Assembly (NCBI RefSeq): GCF_017813235.1
Contig: NZ_JAGISH010000002.1
Span: 1 to 64,000 of the forward strand
Direction: 5' to 3'
DNA length: 64,000 nt
Source: Sagittula salina
Lineage (GTDB): Bacteria; Pseudomonadota; Alphaproteobacteria; Rhodobacterales; Rhodobacteraceae
Shown: positions 7,690-16,707 of the stretch, piece after piece
Layout of the letters: each line of letters opens with the position of its first letter
How positions within the stretch are numbered: position 1 is the stretch's first letter
The notes under the pieces: generated by a model
Database searches by the model: none
Told to the model about the DNA's origin: nothing
What the model saw: the letters and a program-made list of their open reading frames with translations, nothing else
Program-made: the position numbers and the translations under genes

Positions 7690-8937
7690 ATGAAACGCTA
7701 CTCCGCCTTTGCCATCGTCCGCGAAGCGCTCATGAACGATCACAAGGGCTGGGAACGCGCGTGGCGCAACGCGCAGCCAAAGAAGCGCTACGACGTGGTC
7801 ATCGTGGGGGCGGGGGGGCACGGGCTTGCCACCGCCTATTACCTTGGCAAGAACTTCGGCATCACCAATGTCGCGGTGATCGAAAAAGGTTGGCTGGGCG
7901 GCGGGAACACCGGGCGCAACACGACGATCATCCGATCGAACTACCTGCAGGATGCCTCCGCCGCGATCTACGAAAAGGCCCGGTCGCTGTATGAAACCAT
8001 GTCCCAGGACCTGAACTACAACGTCATGTTCAGCCCGCGCGGCGTGATGATGCTGGCGCAGACCGAACACGAGGTCCGCGGCTACCAGCGCACGGCCCAT
8101 GCCAATGCGCTGCAAGGGGTACAGACGGAATTCATCTCGCCCCGCCGGGTGAAGGACATCGTGCCGATCATCAACCTCGACGGGCCGCGTTACCCGGTGC
8201 TGGGTGCGCTCTGGCAGGAACGTGGCGGTACCGCCCGCCACGACGCCGTGGCCTGGGGCTACGCGCGGGCCTGTTCGGCCATGGGCATGGACATCATCCA
8301 GCAGTGCGAAGTCACCGGGGTCACGCGCGACGGTGCCCGCGTCTCCGGGGTCGATACCTCGAAGGGGCACATCGCCTGCGAAAAACTCGGTATCGTGGTG
8401 GCCGGGCACTCCGGCGAACTCGCCCGGATGGCGGGATTCCGCCTGCCGGTGGAAAGCGCGCCGCTGCAGGCTCTGGTATCCGAACCGATCAAGCCGGTCA
8501 TGGACTGCGTCGTCATGGCCAACACCGTGCACGGCTACATGAGCCAGTCCGACAAGGGCGAGATGGTCATCGGCGGCGGCACGGATTCCTATAACGCCTT
8601 CACGCAGCGCGGGTCTTTCCACCACATCGAACACACCGTTGCCGCGTTGATCGAGACCTTTCCCATGGTCTCCCGCCTGAAGATGCTGCGCCAGTGGGGC
8701 GGCATCGTCGACATGACCGGCGATCGTTCGCCGATCCTGTCCAGGACCCCGGTCGACGGGATCTTCATCAATTGCGGCTGGGGAACGGGCGGATTCAAGG
8801 CCATCCCCGGTTCCGGCTGGGGCTTCGCAGAACTGATGGCTACAGGAAAATCAGCACTTTGCGCGGAATTCGGCATGGACCGCTTCGCCAAAGGTCGCTT
8901 CATCGACGAAAGCGTCGCCGCCGGGGTTGCGCATTGA
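7690..8937 (+). CDS. soxB: Sarcosine oxidase beta subunit
   Basis: FAD-dependent subunit of heterotetrameric sarcosine oxidase, which oxidises sarcosine to glycine and passes the one-carbon unit to tetrahydrofolate or releases formaldehyde. The N-terminal MKRYSAFAIVREALMNDHKGWERAWR signature is typical (quoted in part: MKRYSAFAIVREAL), followed by the dinucleotide site DVVIVGAGGHGLATAYYLG, the flavin-linkage region and C-terminal GWGTGGFKAIPGSGWGFAEL. 415 residues, full length. It begins the sox operon, divergent from ccmI. The pathway context is breakdown of choline or glycine betaine. Confidence 0.95.
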   Translation: MKRYSAFAIVREALMNDHKGWERAWRNAQPKKRYDVVIVGAGGHGLATAYYLGKNFGITNVAVIEKGWLGGGNTGRNTTIIRSNYLQDASAAIYEKARSLYETMSQDLNYNVMFSPRGVMMLAQTEHEVRGYQRTAHANALQGVQTEFISPRRVKDIVPIINLDGPRYPVLGALWQERGGTARHDAVAWGYARACSAMGMDIIQQCEVTGVTRDGARVSGVDTSKGHIACEKLGIVVAGHSGELARMAGFRLPVESAPLQALVSEPIKPVMDCVVMANTVHGYMSQSDKGEMVIGGGTDSYNAFTQRGSFHHIEHTVAALIETFPMVSRLKMLRQWGGIVDMTGDRSPILSRTPVDGIFINCGWGTGGFKAIPGSGWGFAELMATGKSALCAEFGMDRFAKGRFIDESVAAGVAH

Positions 8938-9013
8938 TGGCCCATCTCGCCCTCGGGAACCAACTCTCATGCCTGCGTGTTCACTCCCCAGACAACGTTC
9001 TGGAGGAAATCCA

Positions 9014-9370
9014 ATGGCCGACACCAACCACCCGCACAATCACACCACGACCACCACGACCCTGCGCGACACCCGCGAGACCCGAGGCGGCAACTCCGGC
9101 ATCGCCTTTATCGTCGGCATCCTTGTCGTCGTGGCCGCCTTCCTGCTGTGGATGTTCTTCAGCGGCACCGACGACTCGCGCGTCGAAAGCACCGCGCCGG
9201 CCGACGTCAACGTCACGGTCGAGGACGCCGCTCCCGCCGCTGACACCAACGCGACCGTCGCCGCGCCGGAACCGGACGCTGCCCCGACGATCGACGCCGC
9301 CCCGGCTGATGTGGCACCGGCGGACGAAGCCGCTCCGGCCGACGACACAACGGCTCCGGCTGGCAACTAA
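9014..9370 (+). CDS. Small membrane-anchored acidic Ala/Pro-rich protein
   Basis: 118 residues. A Thr/His-rich, polar N-terminus with many His and Thr (about 1-25), one membrane helix (about 35-53, GIAFIVGILVVVAAFLLWMFF), and a low-complexity tail rich in Ala, Pro, Asp and Thr. No family recognised. A strong GGAGG lies 8 bases before the ATG, so it is translated. It sits between soxB and soxD on the same strand, where sox operons normally have soxD directly, and has its own terminator-like hairpin behind it. Single-helix proteins of this composition are common in Rhodobacterales but their role is unknown. Confidence 0.75.
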   Translation: MADTNHPHNHTTTTTTLRDTRETRGGNSGIAFIVGILVVVAAFLLWMFFSGTDDSRVESTAPADVNVTVEDAAPAADTNATVAAPEPDAAPTIDAAPADVAPADEAAPADDTTAPAGN

Positions 9371-9404
9371 GGCACTACCCTCAGGTTCACGGCACGAACC
9401 GGAG

Positions 9405-9436
9405 AAGGTCGGATTGCGCATGCAATCCGGCCTTTT
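9405..9436 (+). terminator. Hairpin with T-run between the small membrane protein gene and soxD
   Basis: AAGGTCGGATTGC and GCAATCCGGCCTT pair around the loop GCAT, followed by TTCTC. One mismatch bulge. It would stop or attenuate transcription inside the sox operon. Confidence 0.65.
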
Positions 9437-9532
9437 CTCGTGTTTCGGCGTCTCGTGCGCCCGCAACCCTATGCGCGTCGGCCGTGCTTGGGGTCTGCAG
9501 CCGTTGCGCACTTCCCGAAAGGAGGCCCTCCC

Positions 9533-9871
9533 ATGCTGATTTTCAACTGTCCCCACTGTGGCGTCGCCGCCGAGGAGACCGAGCTTTCCGGAGGCGGTGA
9601 GGCGCATCTGAAACGCTTCGGCCCGGGCTGCAGCGACGCCGACTTCGAAGGCTATCTCTTTACCCGGGAGAACCCGAAGGGCGTGCATTTCGAACGTTGG
9701 CGCCATGCCTTTGGCTGCGGCAAATGGTTCATCGCCGCGCGGGATACAGTCACGCTGGAAGTCTTCGGCACCTATCCCGCGCAAACCTCCGAACCCCCGC
9801 GGGAGATCTTCGACCGTATTTCCGAGAAACGCCCCGGCTGGTCTTGGTGCAACCTTTCTGGCGAGGCGTGA
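9533..9871 (+). CDS. soxD: Sarcosine oxidase delta subunit
   Basis: 112 residues. The small zinc-binding subunit of heterotetrameric sarcosine oxidase. It begins MLIFNCPHCGVAAEETEL with the CPHCG zinc ligands; further ligands lie in the HAFGCGKWF segment, and the conserved RDTVTLEVFGTYP follows. The ATG at 9533 has a strong AAAGGAGG 8-10 bases upstream. It is 162 bases after the small membrane protein gene and 59 bases before soxA. Confidence 0.93.
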   Translation: MLIFNCPHCGVAAEETELSGGGEAHLKRFGPGCSDADFEGYLFTRENPKGVHFERWRHAFGCGKWFIAARDTVTLEVFGTYPAQTSEPPREIFDRISEKRPGWSWCNLSGEA

Positions 9872-9930
9872 CGTAAAATGATCCACATTCTTGCTCAAAA
9901 AGAACAATTCCCACAGCGGAGGGCTGACGC

Positions 9931-12900
9931 ATGAGCACCCGTCTGGCCTCGGGCGGTCGCCTGATCGACCGCTCGAAGAGGATCGAATTCACCTTCAACG
10001 GAAAACGTCTGCAAGGCTACGGCGGCGACACGCTGGCCTCCGCGCTGCTTGGCTGCGACCAGATGCTGGTGGGCCGGTCGTTCAAATATCACCGCCCGCG
10101 CGGCATCGTCGCCTCCGGCGTGGAAGAACCCAACGCCCTGGTGAACCTTGGCGCAGGGCACCGCCACGAGCCGAACCAGCGCGCGACGACGACGGAGCTT
10201 TTCCACGGGCTGACGGCGACCTCGCAGAACCACTGGCCTTCGCTCGACTACGATATCGGCGCCGTGAACGGGTTCTTCGGCCGGTTCCTGACCGCGGGCT
10301 TCTACTACAAGACCTTCATCCACCCGCGCCCCTTCTGGAAACACCTTTACGAACCCTTCATCCGCCAGTCGGCGGGACTGGGCCGCGCCCCCGACCCGGA
10401 AACCCGCGACCCCGACCACTACGAACACTTCTACGCCTTCGTTGACGTGCTCGTGGTCGGAGGCGGCGTCGCCGGGCTGCAGGCGGCAAAGGCCGCCGGA
10501 GAGGCCGGTGCGCGCGTTCTGTTGATCGAACAGACCGCCCATTGGGGCGGCCGCGCCGTGGTCGACGGCGGCGAGATCGACGGAAAATCGCCCGAAGACT
10601 GGGTGAAGGAAACCATGCAAGCCCTTGATGCTATGGATAATGTTCGTATCCGCCCCCGCACCATGGGCGCGGGCGTCTACGACCATGGCTACGTGCTGGG
10701 CTACGAACGCTGCACCGACCACGCTCCGGAGGCAAAAGGCCCGCGCCACCGGCTCTGGCGGATCCGGGCCAAGCAGATCGTGACCGCCACCGGCGCGCTG
10801 GAACGCCCCCTGAGCTTTGCAGGCAACGACGTTCCGGGGGTCATGCTGGCCTCTGCCATGCGCGACTATCTTGTGAACTACGGTGTGACGCCCGGCGACC
10901 GCACCGTGGTCGTGACCAACAATGACGACGCCTACCGCACCGCCATCGCGCTGAAACGCGCCGGGCTGGAGGTTCCCTGCATCGTCGATGCCCGCAAGAA
11001 TGGCGGCGGCGCCCTGATGGCAGAGGCGCAAGCGCTTGGAATCCGGGTCGAAAAGGGGCGCGGGGTCGCCAAGATCTTTGGCGGCAAGCGCGTGAACGGC
11101 GTGGCGATCTGCCCGCAGACCGGCGAGGGCGCCGTGCTGGAGGAAATCGCCTGCGAGGCTGTCGCCATGTCCGGCGGCTGGTCGCCCGTCGTGCATCTGT
11201 GGTCACATAACGGTGGCAAGCTGATGTGGGACGACGAACGGGCCTTTTTCAGACCCGATCCCGATCGCGGGCCAATCAACCACGACGGTACGCCATTCGT
11301 CACCACAGCGGGTGCAGCCTCTGGCCACATGCGCTTGAACGATATTCTGCAAGATGCCGACAAAGCAGGAAAAAACGCCGCCGGGGCAGGGGGCGAGCCA
11401 ACCGCGCCCAGGGCCTTCGATGCTGACGAGGCGCCGCTCGAGCCCGTCTGGCTGATGCCAGCCGGGGCGCATTACGGCCTGCGGCTGAAAGCCTGGCTGG
11501 ACTACCAGAACGATGTGAAGGTTTCCGACGTGCAGCTCGCTGCCCATGAGGGCTATGAAAGCGTCGAGCATACCAAGCGATACACCACGCTCGGCATGGC
11601 CACGGATCAGGGAAAACTCAGCAACATCAATGGCCTGGCTGTCCTGTCCGGTGCGCTGGGGGAGCATATTCCGCAGGTGGGCACAACCACCTTCCGTCCG
11701 CCCTATTCGACCATTTCCATGGGTGCCATCGCGGGGGATGCCCGCGGTGCCCTGTTCCAGCCGGTGCGCAAAACGCCAATGCACGACTGGCACGACGAAA
11801 ACGGTGCCGCCTGGGAGCCTGTGGGCGCATGGCGACGGCCGTACACTTATGTACGCCCCGGCGAAAGCAAGGTGGATTCCGTAACGCGCGAGGTCAATGC
11901 TGCGCGCCAGGCTATTGGTTTGCTTGATGCTTCGACCTTGGGGAAGATCCTCGTAAAGGGACCGGATGCGGGCCGGTTCCTCGATATGCTCTACACCAAC
12001 ATGATGAGCACGCTGAAACCCGGCAAATGCCGCTACGGCCTCATGTGTACAGAAAACGGCTTTCTTACCGATGACGGCGTGGTGGCGCGCTTGGACGAGG
12101 ACACCTTCCTGTGCCACACGACCACCGGCGGGGCGGACCGGATCCACGCGCATATGGAGGACTGGCTGCAGTGCGAATGGTGGGACTGGAAAGTCTACAC
12201 CGCCAACATCACCGAAGCCTATGCCCAGATCGCCGTCGTCGGTCCCAAATCTCGAAAACTATTGGAAAAAATCGGCGGGATGGATGTCTCGAAGGAAGCG
12301 CTGCCCTTCATGGAGTGGCAGGAGGGCACGCTGGGCGGTTTCGCGGCGCGGGTCTTCCGCATCTCCTTCTCCGGGGAACTCAGTTACGAGATCGCGGTGC
12401 CCGCCGGACAAGGCCGGGCGCTCTGGGACAAGCTGTTGGAAAGCGGCGAGGAATTCGGCATCACCCCCTACGGCACAGAGGCGTTGCACGTCATGCGGGC
12501 CGAAAAGGGTTTTATCATGATCGGGGACGAGACTGACGGCACGGTGATCCCGCAGGACCTCGGCCTTAATTGGGCGATCTCGAAAAAGAAGACTGACTAC
12601 CTTGGCAAGCGCGCGCAGGAACGCGCCCACATGGCGAACCCCGACCGGTGGCAGTTGGTGGGGCTGGAGACGCTGGACGGATCGGTCCTGCCTGACGGGA
12701 TCTACGCCACGGCAAAGGGCAAGAACGCCAACGGGCAGCGCAATACGCAAGGCCGGGTGACCTCTACGTACTATTCGCCGACGCTGAAGAAGGGGATCGC
12801 CCTGGGCCTTGTCCACAAGGGGCCGGAGCGTATGGGCGCGGTGATCCCCTTCCTGAAGGACGACGGAGAAACCGTGGTGGAGGCGCGCATCGTCAGCCCG

Positions 12901-12939
12901 GTATTTCATGACCCGGAAGGGGAGAAGCAGAATGTCTGA
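9931..12939 (+). CDS. soxA: Sarcosine oxidase alpha subunit
   Basis: 1002 residues, the usual length. N-terminal domain with ferredoxin-like fold lacking the cluster cysteines (RIEFTFNGKRLQGYGGDTLA), an NAD-binding FAD/NAD reductase domain (VVGGGVAGLQAAKAAGEAGA at about 171-190; TGALERPLSF), and from about residue 600 a GcvT-like aminomethyltransferase domain that binds tetrahydrofolate. AGCGGAGGG precedes the ATG. The stop overlaps the soxG start by 8 bases. Together with SoxB, SoxD and SoxG it forms the complex that turns sarcosine into glycine plus 5,10-methylenetetrahydrofolate. Confidence 0.96.
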   Translation: MSTRLASGGRLIDRSKRIEFTFNGKRLQGYGGDTLASALLGCDQMLVGRSFKYHRPRGIVASGVEEPNALVNLGAGHRHEPNQRATTTELFHGLTATSQNHWPSLDYDIGAVNGFFGRFLTAGFYYKTFIHPRPFWKHLYEPFIRQSAGLGRAPDPETRDPDHYEHFYAFVDVLVVGGGVAGLQAAKAAGEAGARVLLIEQTAHWGGRAVVDGGEIDGKSPEDWVKETMQALDAMDNVRIRPRTMGAGVYDHGYVLGYERCTDHAPEAKGPRHRLWRIRAKQIVTATGALERPLSFAGNDVPGVMLASAMRDYLVNYGVTPGDRTVVVTNNDDAYRTAIALKRAGLEVPCIVDARKNGGGALMAEAQALGIRVEKGRGVAKIFGGKRVNGVAICPQTGEGAVLEEIACEAVAMSGGWSPVVHLWSHNGGKLMWDDERAFFRPDPDRGPINHDGTPFVTTAGAASGHMRLNDILQDADKAGKNAAGAGGEPTAPRAFDADEAPLEPVWLMPAGAHYGLRLKAWLDYQNDVKVSDVQLAAHEGYESVEHTKRYTTLGMATDQGKLSNINGLAVLSGALGEHIPQVGTTTFRPPYSTISMGAIAGDARGALFQPVRKTPMHDWHDENGAAWEPVGAWRRPYTYVRPGESKVDSVTREVNAARQAIGLLDASTLGKILVKGPDAGRFLDMLYTNMMSTLKPGKCRYGLMCTENGFLTDDGVVARLDEDTFLCHTTTGGADRIHAHMEDWLQCEWWDWKVYTANITEAYAQIAVVGPKSRKLLEKIGGMDVSKEALPFMEWQEGTLGGFAARVFRISFSGELSYEIAVPAGQGRALWDKLLESGEEFGITPYGTEALHVMRAEKGFIMIGDETDGTVIPQDLGLNWAISKKKTDYLGKRAQERAHMANPDRWQLVGLETLDGSVLPDGIYATAKGKNANGQRNTQGRVTSTYYSPTLKKGIALGLVHKGPERMGAVIPFLKDDGETVVEARIVSPVFHDPEGEKQNV

Positions 12940-13486
12940 TCTGAGCGGCTTCGAAGGGCTCGTGGCCATCCGCGAGGTCGAAAACCAGGGCATGCTGACG
13001 GTGCGGGGGGACTTCGGGTCCGAGGTGCTGCGCGCGGCGGTGACCGGGCTGACGGGGGTCGATTTCCCCGGACGGCGGGTGGCCCATGTGCAGGGCGCGC
13101 GGGGGCTGCTGTGGATGTCGCCGGATGAGCTGGCCGTGCTGCTGCCACGGGGCGAGGCGGCACAGGCCGCGACCCGGCTGGCAGGGCAACTGGCGGGCGT
13201 GCACGCGCTGGTGGTCGACGTCTCCGACGCCCGCGTGCATTTCGAGATCGAGGGCCGGGTCGTCCGCGAAACCATCGCCAAGCTGGCCCCCGTCGACATG
13301 CATCCCGACAGTTTTACCCCCGGCGAATTGCGCCGCACGCGCTTTGGCCAGGTGGCGGCGGGCTTCTGGATGGCTGACGAACGCACCGCGCGGATCTTCT
13401 GCTTCCGCTCGGTGCGGGATTACATGGCGGGGCTGCTGACGGTGGCGGCGGATGACCATTCGGAAGTCGCCTACTTCCGCAAGTGA
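12932..13486 (+). CDS. soxG: Sarcosine oxidase gamma subunit
   Basis: 184 residues. Smallest GcvT-related subunit, with no known cofactor of its own. Recognisable stretches are GMLTVRGDFGSEVLRAAV, LLWMSPDELAVLL and DVSDARVHFEIEG. The ATG at 12932 lies inside the end of soxA, so translation is coupled. Last gene of the sox operon. Confidence 0.92.
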   Translation: MSDLSGFEGLVAIREVENQGMLTVRGDFGSEVLRAAVTGLTGVDFPGRRVAHVQGARGLLWMSPDELAVLLPRGEAAQAATRLAGQLAGVHALVVDVSDARVHFEIEGRVVRETIAKLAPVDMHPDSFTPGELRRTRFGQVAAGFWMADERTARIFCFRSVRDYMAGLLTVAADDHSEVAYFRK

Positions 13487-13587
13487 CGCCGTTTTCGCGG
13501 CGAAACCATCGGCATCTTGTTCGCCCGCCGGTTGCCAATCCCGACCGCCCCCCGGATAGTGGGGCGGGACTGACGAAAGGGCCGCGC

Positions 13588-14013
13588 ATGATCCGGATAC
13601 TCCTGCTGCTGGCGGCCACGCTCAGTGCTCTGGTGCCGGGGGGCGGGGCGCGGGCCGGGGATACGGTCGCCTACAAATGCCTGGTGGAGAAGGCGCGGGC
13701 CGATGGCTGGATCCAGCCGCTGATCTTCATCGCGCACGACCGGAATGACGGCCGCGTGGTGGTGTCGGACGCGGTGATCCTGCATTTCAACGATGGCCAG
13801 CCCGTTCCCGCCCGTGTGGCGAAGGACAACGGCAGGCGCACGACATTTGCCTGGGAGGTGCGTGCCGTGCTGGGCCGGTCGCCGGTCGTGATCCAGTATC
13901 GCGGCACCTACATGAAGGCGGACCGCCGGTTCGCTGTCTCGGCCACGATGCCGGGGAATGAGACCGCCTATCATGCGCTTGGGACCTGTCAGGTCGACCG
14001 GCTGGCGAGCTAG
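13588..14013 (+). CDS. Exported hypothetical protein
   Basis: 141 residues. The N-terminus is a clear Sec signal peptide (MIRILLLLAATLSALVPGGGARA, cleavage near residue 23), so the product is periplasmic. The mature part has two Cys (near its start, CLVEKARADG, and near its end, GTCQVDRL) that could form a disulfide, and a beta-rich central part (IHFND, VVIQYRGTYM). No family recognised. It follows soxG by about 100 bases on the same strand, but no functional link to sarcosine oxidation is visible. Confidence 0.7.
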   Translation: MIRILLLLAATLSALVPGGGARAGDTVAYKCLVEKARADGWIQPLIFIAHDRNDGRVVVSDAVILHFNDGQPVPARVAKDNGRRTTFAWEVRAVLGRSPVVIQYRGTYMKADRRFAVSATMPGNETAYHALGTCQVDRLAS

Positions 14014-14198
14014 GCCACGCAGGCGGGCAACCAGGCGGCCACCGCCCGGCTCGCGGCGTTGCACATCGCCTGTGCGGGGGCGTTACAGCCTTTGCGCGGC
14101 CCTCTGCGCGCCGAAATTTCAGCGATCACGCTTGACCTTGCGGTCGGGGCGGAACAGGTAGGTAGGTGAAATTCCAAAACACGGAGAGGGTGACCCCA

Positions 14199-14798
14199 AT
14201 GGCTTTCGAACTTCCCGATCTTCCCTATGCGCACGATGCTCTGGCCTCCAACGGCATGAGCCAGGAGACGCTCGAGTACCACCACGACATCCACCACAAG
14301 GCCTATGTCGACAACGGCAACAAGCTGATCGCCGGCACCGAGTGGGAGGGCAAGTCCCTCGAAGAGATCGTCAAGGGCACCTATCAGGCGGGCGCCGTGG
14401 CGCAGAACGGCATCTTCAACAACGCCTCGCAGCACTGGAACCACACCCAGTTCTGGGAGATGATGGGCCCGTCGAACCATGACATGCCCTCCGAGCTGGA
14501 AGCGGCGATCAAGGAGAGCTTTGGCTCTGTTGACAAGTTCAAGGAAGAATTCGGCGCCGCCGGTGCGGGCCAGTTCGGTTCGGGCTGGTGCTGGCTGGTC
14601 AAGGATGCCGACGGCGGCCTGAAGGTGACCAAGACCGAGAATGGCGTGAACCCGCTGTGCTTTGGCCAGACCGCGCTGCTGGGTTGCGACGTGTGGGAGC
14701 ATTCCTACTACATCGATTTCCGCAACAAGCGCCCGGCCTATCTGAACAACTTCATGGACAACCTCGTGAACTGGGAAAACGTGGCTTCGCGCCTCTGA
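14199..14798 (+). CDS. sodB: Superoxide dismutase [Fe], Fe/Mn family
   Basis: 199 residues. Dismutates superoxide to oxygen and hydrogen peroxide in the cytoplasm. Metal ligands are visible: His in LEYHHDIHHKAYVDN, His in ASQHWNHTQFW, and Asp and His in GCDVWEHSYYIDF. The FGSGWCWLV motif and the Gln-containing NNASQHW region favour an iron enzyme over manganese. The ATG follows GAGAGGGTG. It is followed by two terminator-like hairpins. Confidence 0.95.
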   Translation: MAFELPDLPYAHDALASNGMSQETLEYHHDIHHKAYVDNGNKLIAGTEWEGKSLEEIVKGTYQAGAVAQNGIFNNASQHWNHTQFWEMMGPSNHDMPSELEAAIKESFGSVDKFKEEFGAAGAGQFGSGWCWLVKDADGGLKVTKTENGVNPLCFGQTALLGCDVWEHSYYIDFRNKRPAYLNNFMDNLVNWENVASRL

Positions 14799-14821
14799 TT
14801 TCCCGGACCCGCAGGATACCG

Positions 14822-14853
14822 AAGGGGCGTGGCGCAGGCCGCGCCCCTTTTTT
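14822..14853 (+). terminator. Terminator after sodB
   Basis: AAGGGGCG and CGCCCCTT pair around the loop region and are followed by a run of six T. Standard rho-independent signal 24 bases after the stop codon. Confidence 0.85.
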
Positions 14854-14880
14854 GTTTCGGGCCGAGGGCGGGCGCAGCCC

Positions 14881-14904
14881 GGGTTTCGCGGCGAAACCCT
14901 TTTT
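14881..14904 (+). terminator. Second hairpin with T-run downstream of sodB
   Basis: GGGTTTCG and CGAAACCC pair around CGG, followed by TTTTT. Shares the TTTCG...CGAAA core seen in hairpins elsewhere in the window. GTTAAC is repeated just behind at 14905-14910 and 14916-14921. Confidence 0.6.
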
Positions 14905-15084
14905 GTTAACAATGGGTTAACTAAAATTTTGGCAAGGGCGTGCGAAACGCTGTGGCGCTTGCGTCCGGGCGGGCTTGTGGCGCGGCGGCGGGCTGGCTAG
15001 GGTCGCCCCCGGTCCGGGCCGGATTTCTCGCGCGGTTCAAGACGTTACCCGCTCCACCCCTCCCGCTCCTGACAAAGGCGCCCC

Positions 15085-16095
15085 ATGTCGCAACAGTTCC
15101 AAGGTGTCCTTGCCATGATCGCCGCCTGCGTGATCTGGGGGCTGTCGCCGCTTTACTACAAGTTTCTGACCCACGTTCCCGCGCCGGAGGTCATGGCGCA
15201 CCGGATGCTCTGGTCGGCGGTCAGCTTTGCGTTGCTGGTGGCGGTGCAGGGCAAACTGGCGCGCCTGCGCGAGGCGCTGTCCAGCCCGCGCCGCGCCGGG
15301 CTGCTGCTGCTGGCGGCGCTGCTGATTTCCGTCAACTGGTTCCTGCTGATCGTGTCGGTGCAGATCGAGCGGGTGATGGAGACGGCGCTGGGGCTGTATA
15401 TTTTCCCGCTGCTGGCGGTGCTGATCGGCACCGTCGTCCTGAAGGAACGGCTGGGGCGGCTGCAGTGGATCGCGGTGGCGCTGGCCGCGCTGGCGGTGGT
15501 GCAATTGACCTTTGGGCTGGGGGTGGCGCCCTGGCTGTCGCTGACGGTGGCCACGAGCTTTGCGCTCTATGGGCTGGTAAAGAAACGCGTGGCGGTGGGG
15601 CCGGTCGTATCTGTCACGGCGGAAGTGCTGCTGCTGTCGCCGGTGGCGCTGGTCTACGTGATCTGGCGTCAGGCACAGGGCATGGGCGCGCTGGGGGCGG
15701 ACCTGCCCACCGACGCGCTGCTGGTGCTGTCGGGCGTGGCGACGGCGCTGCCGCTCATGCTGTTTTCGGCGGCGGTGCAGCGCATCGGGATGGGCACGCT
15801 CGGGCTGATCCAGTACATCAACCCGACCCTGCAATTCCTGACCGCCGTCTTCCTTTTGGACGAGCCGTTGAACCGCTATCAGGTTATCGCCTTCGCGCTG
15901 ATCTGGGCCGGGCTGGCGCTGTATTCAGTGCAGTCGATCGCTCGGGCCAGAGTTCAGGCCAGAGTTCAGGCCAGAGTTCAGGCCGAAGTTCAGGCCGAAG
16001 TTCGGGCCGAAGTTCGGGCCAAGGCTCAAGCGAGGGTTCAAGAAAGCGCGCGGCGCAAGAGCGCCATGGCCTCTGCCGCGCCACCGCCGCTCTGA
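15085..16095 (+). CDS. rarD: RarD-like EamA-family permease with a repeat tail
   Basis: 336 residues. Ten-helix drug/metabolite transporter of the RarD subgroup: GVLAMIAACVIWGLSPLYYK, VMAHRMLWS, NWFLLIVSV and GLIQYINPTLQFLTAVFLL are characteristic. Substrate unknown. After the last helix (ALIWAGLALYSVQSIAR) the protein carries a tail of about eight four-residue units of the kind A-R/E-V-Q/R, encoded by a 12-base tandem repeat at 15946-16041, which is not part of the family. The gene end overlaps the convergent LOG-family gene by 58 bases. The expansion of the tail may have pushed the stop into the neighbour. Confidence 0.88.
   Translation: MSQQFQGVLAMIAACVIWGLSPLYYKFLTHVPAPEVMAHRMLWSAVSFALLVAVQGKLARLREALSSPRRAGLLLLAALLISVNWFLLIVSVQIERVMETALGLYIFPLLAVLIGTVVLKERLGRLQWIAVALAALAVVQLTFGLGVAPWLSLTVATSFALYGLVKKRVAVGPVVSVTAEVLLLSPVALVYVIWRQAQGMGALGADLPTDALLVLSGVATALPLMLFSAAVQRIGMGTLGLIQYINPTLQFLTAVFLLDEPLNRYQVIAFALIWAGLALYSVQSIARARVQARVQARVQAEVQAEVRAEVRAKAQARVQESARRKSAMASAAPPPL
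15946..16041 (+). repeat. Eight 12-base tandem units at the rarD 3' end
   Basis: Units of GCCAGAGTTCAG (three), then GCCGAAGTTCAG, two of GCCGAAGTTCGG, GCCAAGGCTCAA and GCGAGGGTTCAA. The 12-base period is exact, so the frame is kept. The last unit overlaps the stop codon of the opposing gene at 16038. Confidence 0.9.
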
Positions 16096-16601
16096 ACGAA
16101 ATCCAGGAGCGGCGCCTCGGCGAAACCGTGGTCGATGACGCTGTCCAGAAGCGCCTTCAGCGGCTCCCAGTAGCCTGCGACATCCATCAGCACGATGGGT
16201 TTGTCGTGCAGGCCCAGCTGGCGCCATGTCAGCACCTCGAAGAATTCGTCCAGCGTGCCGGGGCCGCCGGGCATGACGACGACCGCATCGGCGTTCATCA
16301 GCATGACCTTCTTGCGTTCGTGCATCGTCTCGGTGACGACGAAGCGGGAGAGGTCGGTCTTGCCCACCTCCATCTGCAGAAGGTGGGTGGGGATGACGCC
16401 GAAAGTGTCGCCGCCGCCATCCTGCGCGGCGCGCGCGACGGTGCCCATCAGCCCGACATCGCCCGCGCCATAGACCAGCCGCCAGCCTTCGGTGGCGATG
16501 GCTGCACCGAGGCGGGCGGCCTCCTCGGCGTATTCGGGGCGGTCGCCCATGCGGCTGCCACAGTATACACAAACGGATTTCAGGGCGGATCGGCTGGACA
16601 T
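16038..16601 (-). CDS. LOG-family (TIGR00730-type) nucleotide phosphoribohydrolase-like protein
   Basis: 187 residues. Starts SVCVYCGSRMGDRPEY and contains VYGAGDVGLMGTVA and the signature PGGPGTLDEFFEVLTWRQLG. Characterised family members cleave cytokinin riboside 5'-monophosphates or AMP to release the base and ribose 5-phosphate. Its role in bacteria that do not make cytokinins is unclear. It lies convergent with rarD, with an overlap, and divergent from the LysM gene. Confidence 0.9.
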   Translation of the reverse strand: MSSRSALKSVCVYCGSRMGDRPEYAEEAARLGAAIATEGWRLVYGAGDVGLMGTVARAAQDGGGDTFGVIPTHLLQMEVGKTDLSRFVVTETMHERKKVMLMNADAVVVMPGGPGTLDEFFEVLTWRQLGLHDKPIVLMDVAGYWEPLKALLDSVIDHGFAEAPLLDFVQSGGGAAEAMALLRRALS

Positions 16602-16707
16602 CGGGGCACTTTCGGTTGGAAAATCGGCTTTTGACCGGTGTTACCCCGTGGTTTATACACGCTCAACTATTCCGTCGCGCGGGCTGGGGGGCTTTGGCGG
16701 CGAAAAG

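Noticed and set aside
14010..14165. Short minus-strand frame upstream of sodB
   Set aside because: No ribosome site and the end is the shadow of the GC-rich leader; insufficient support.
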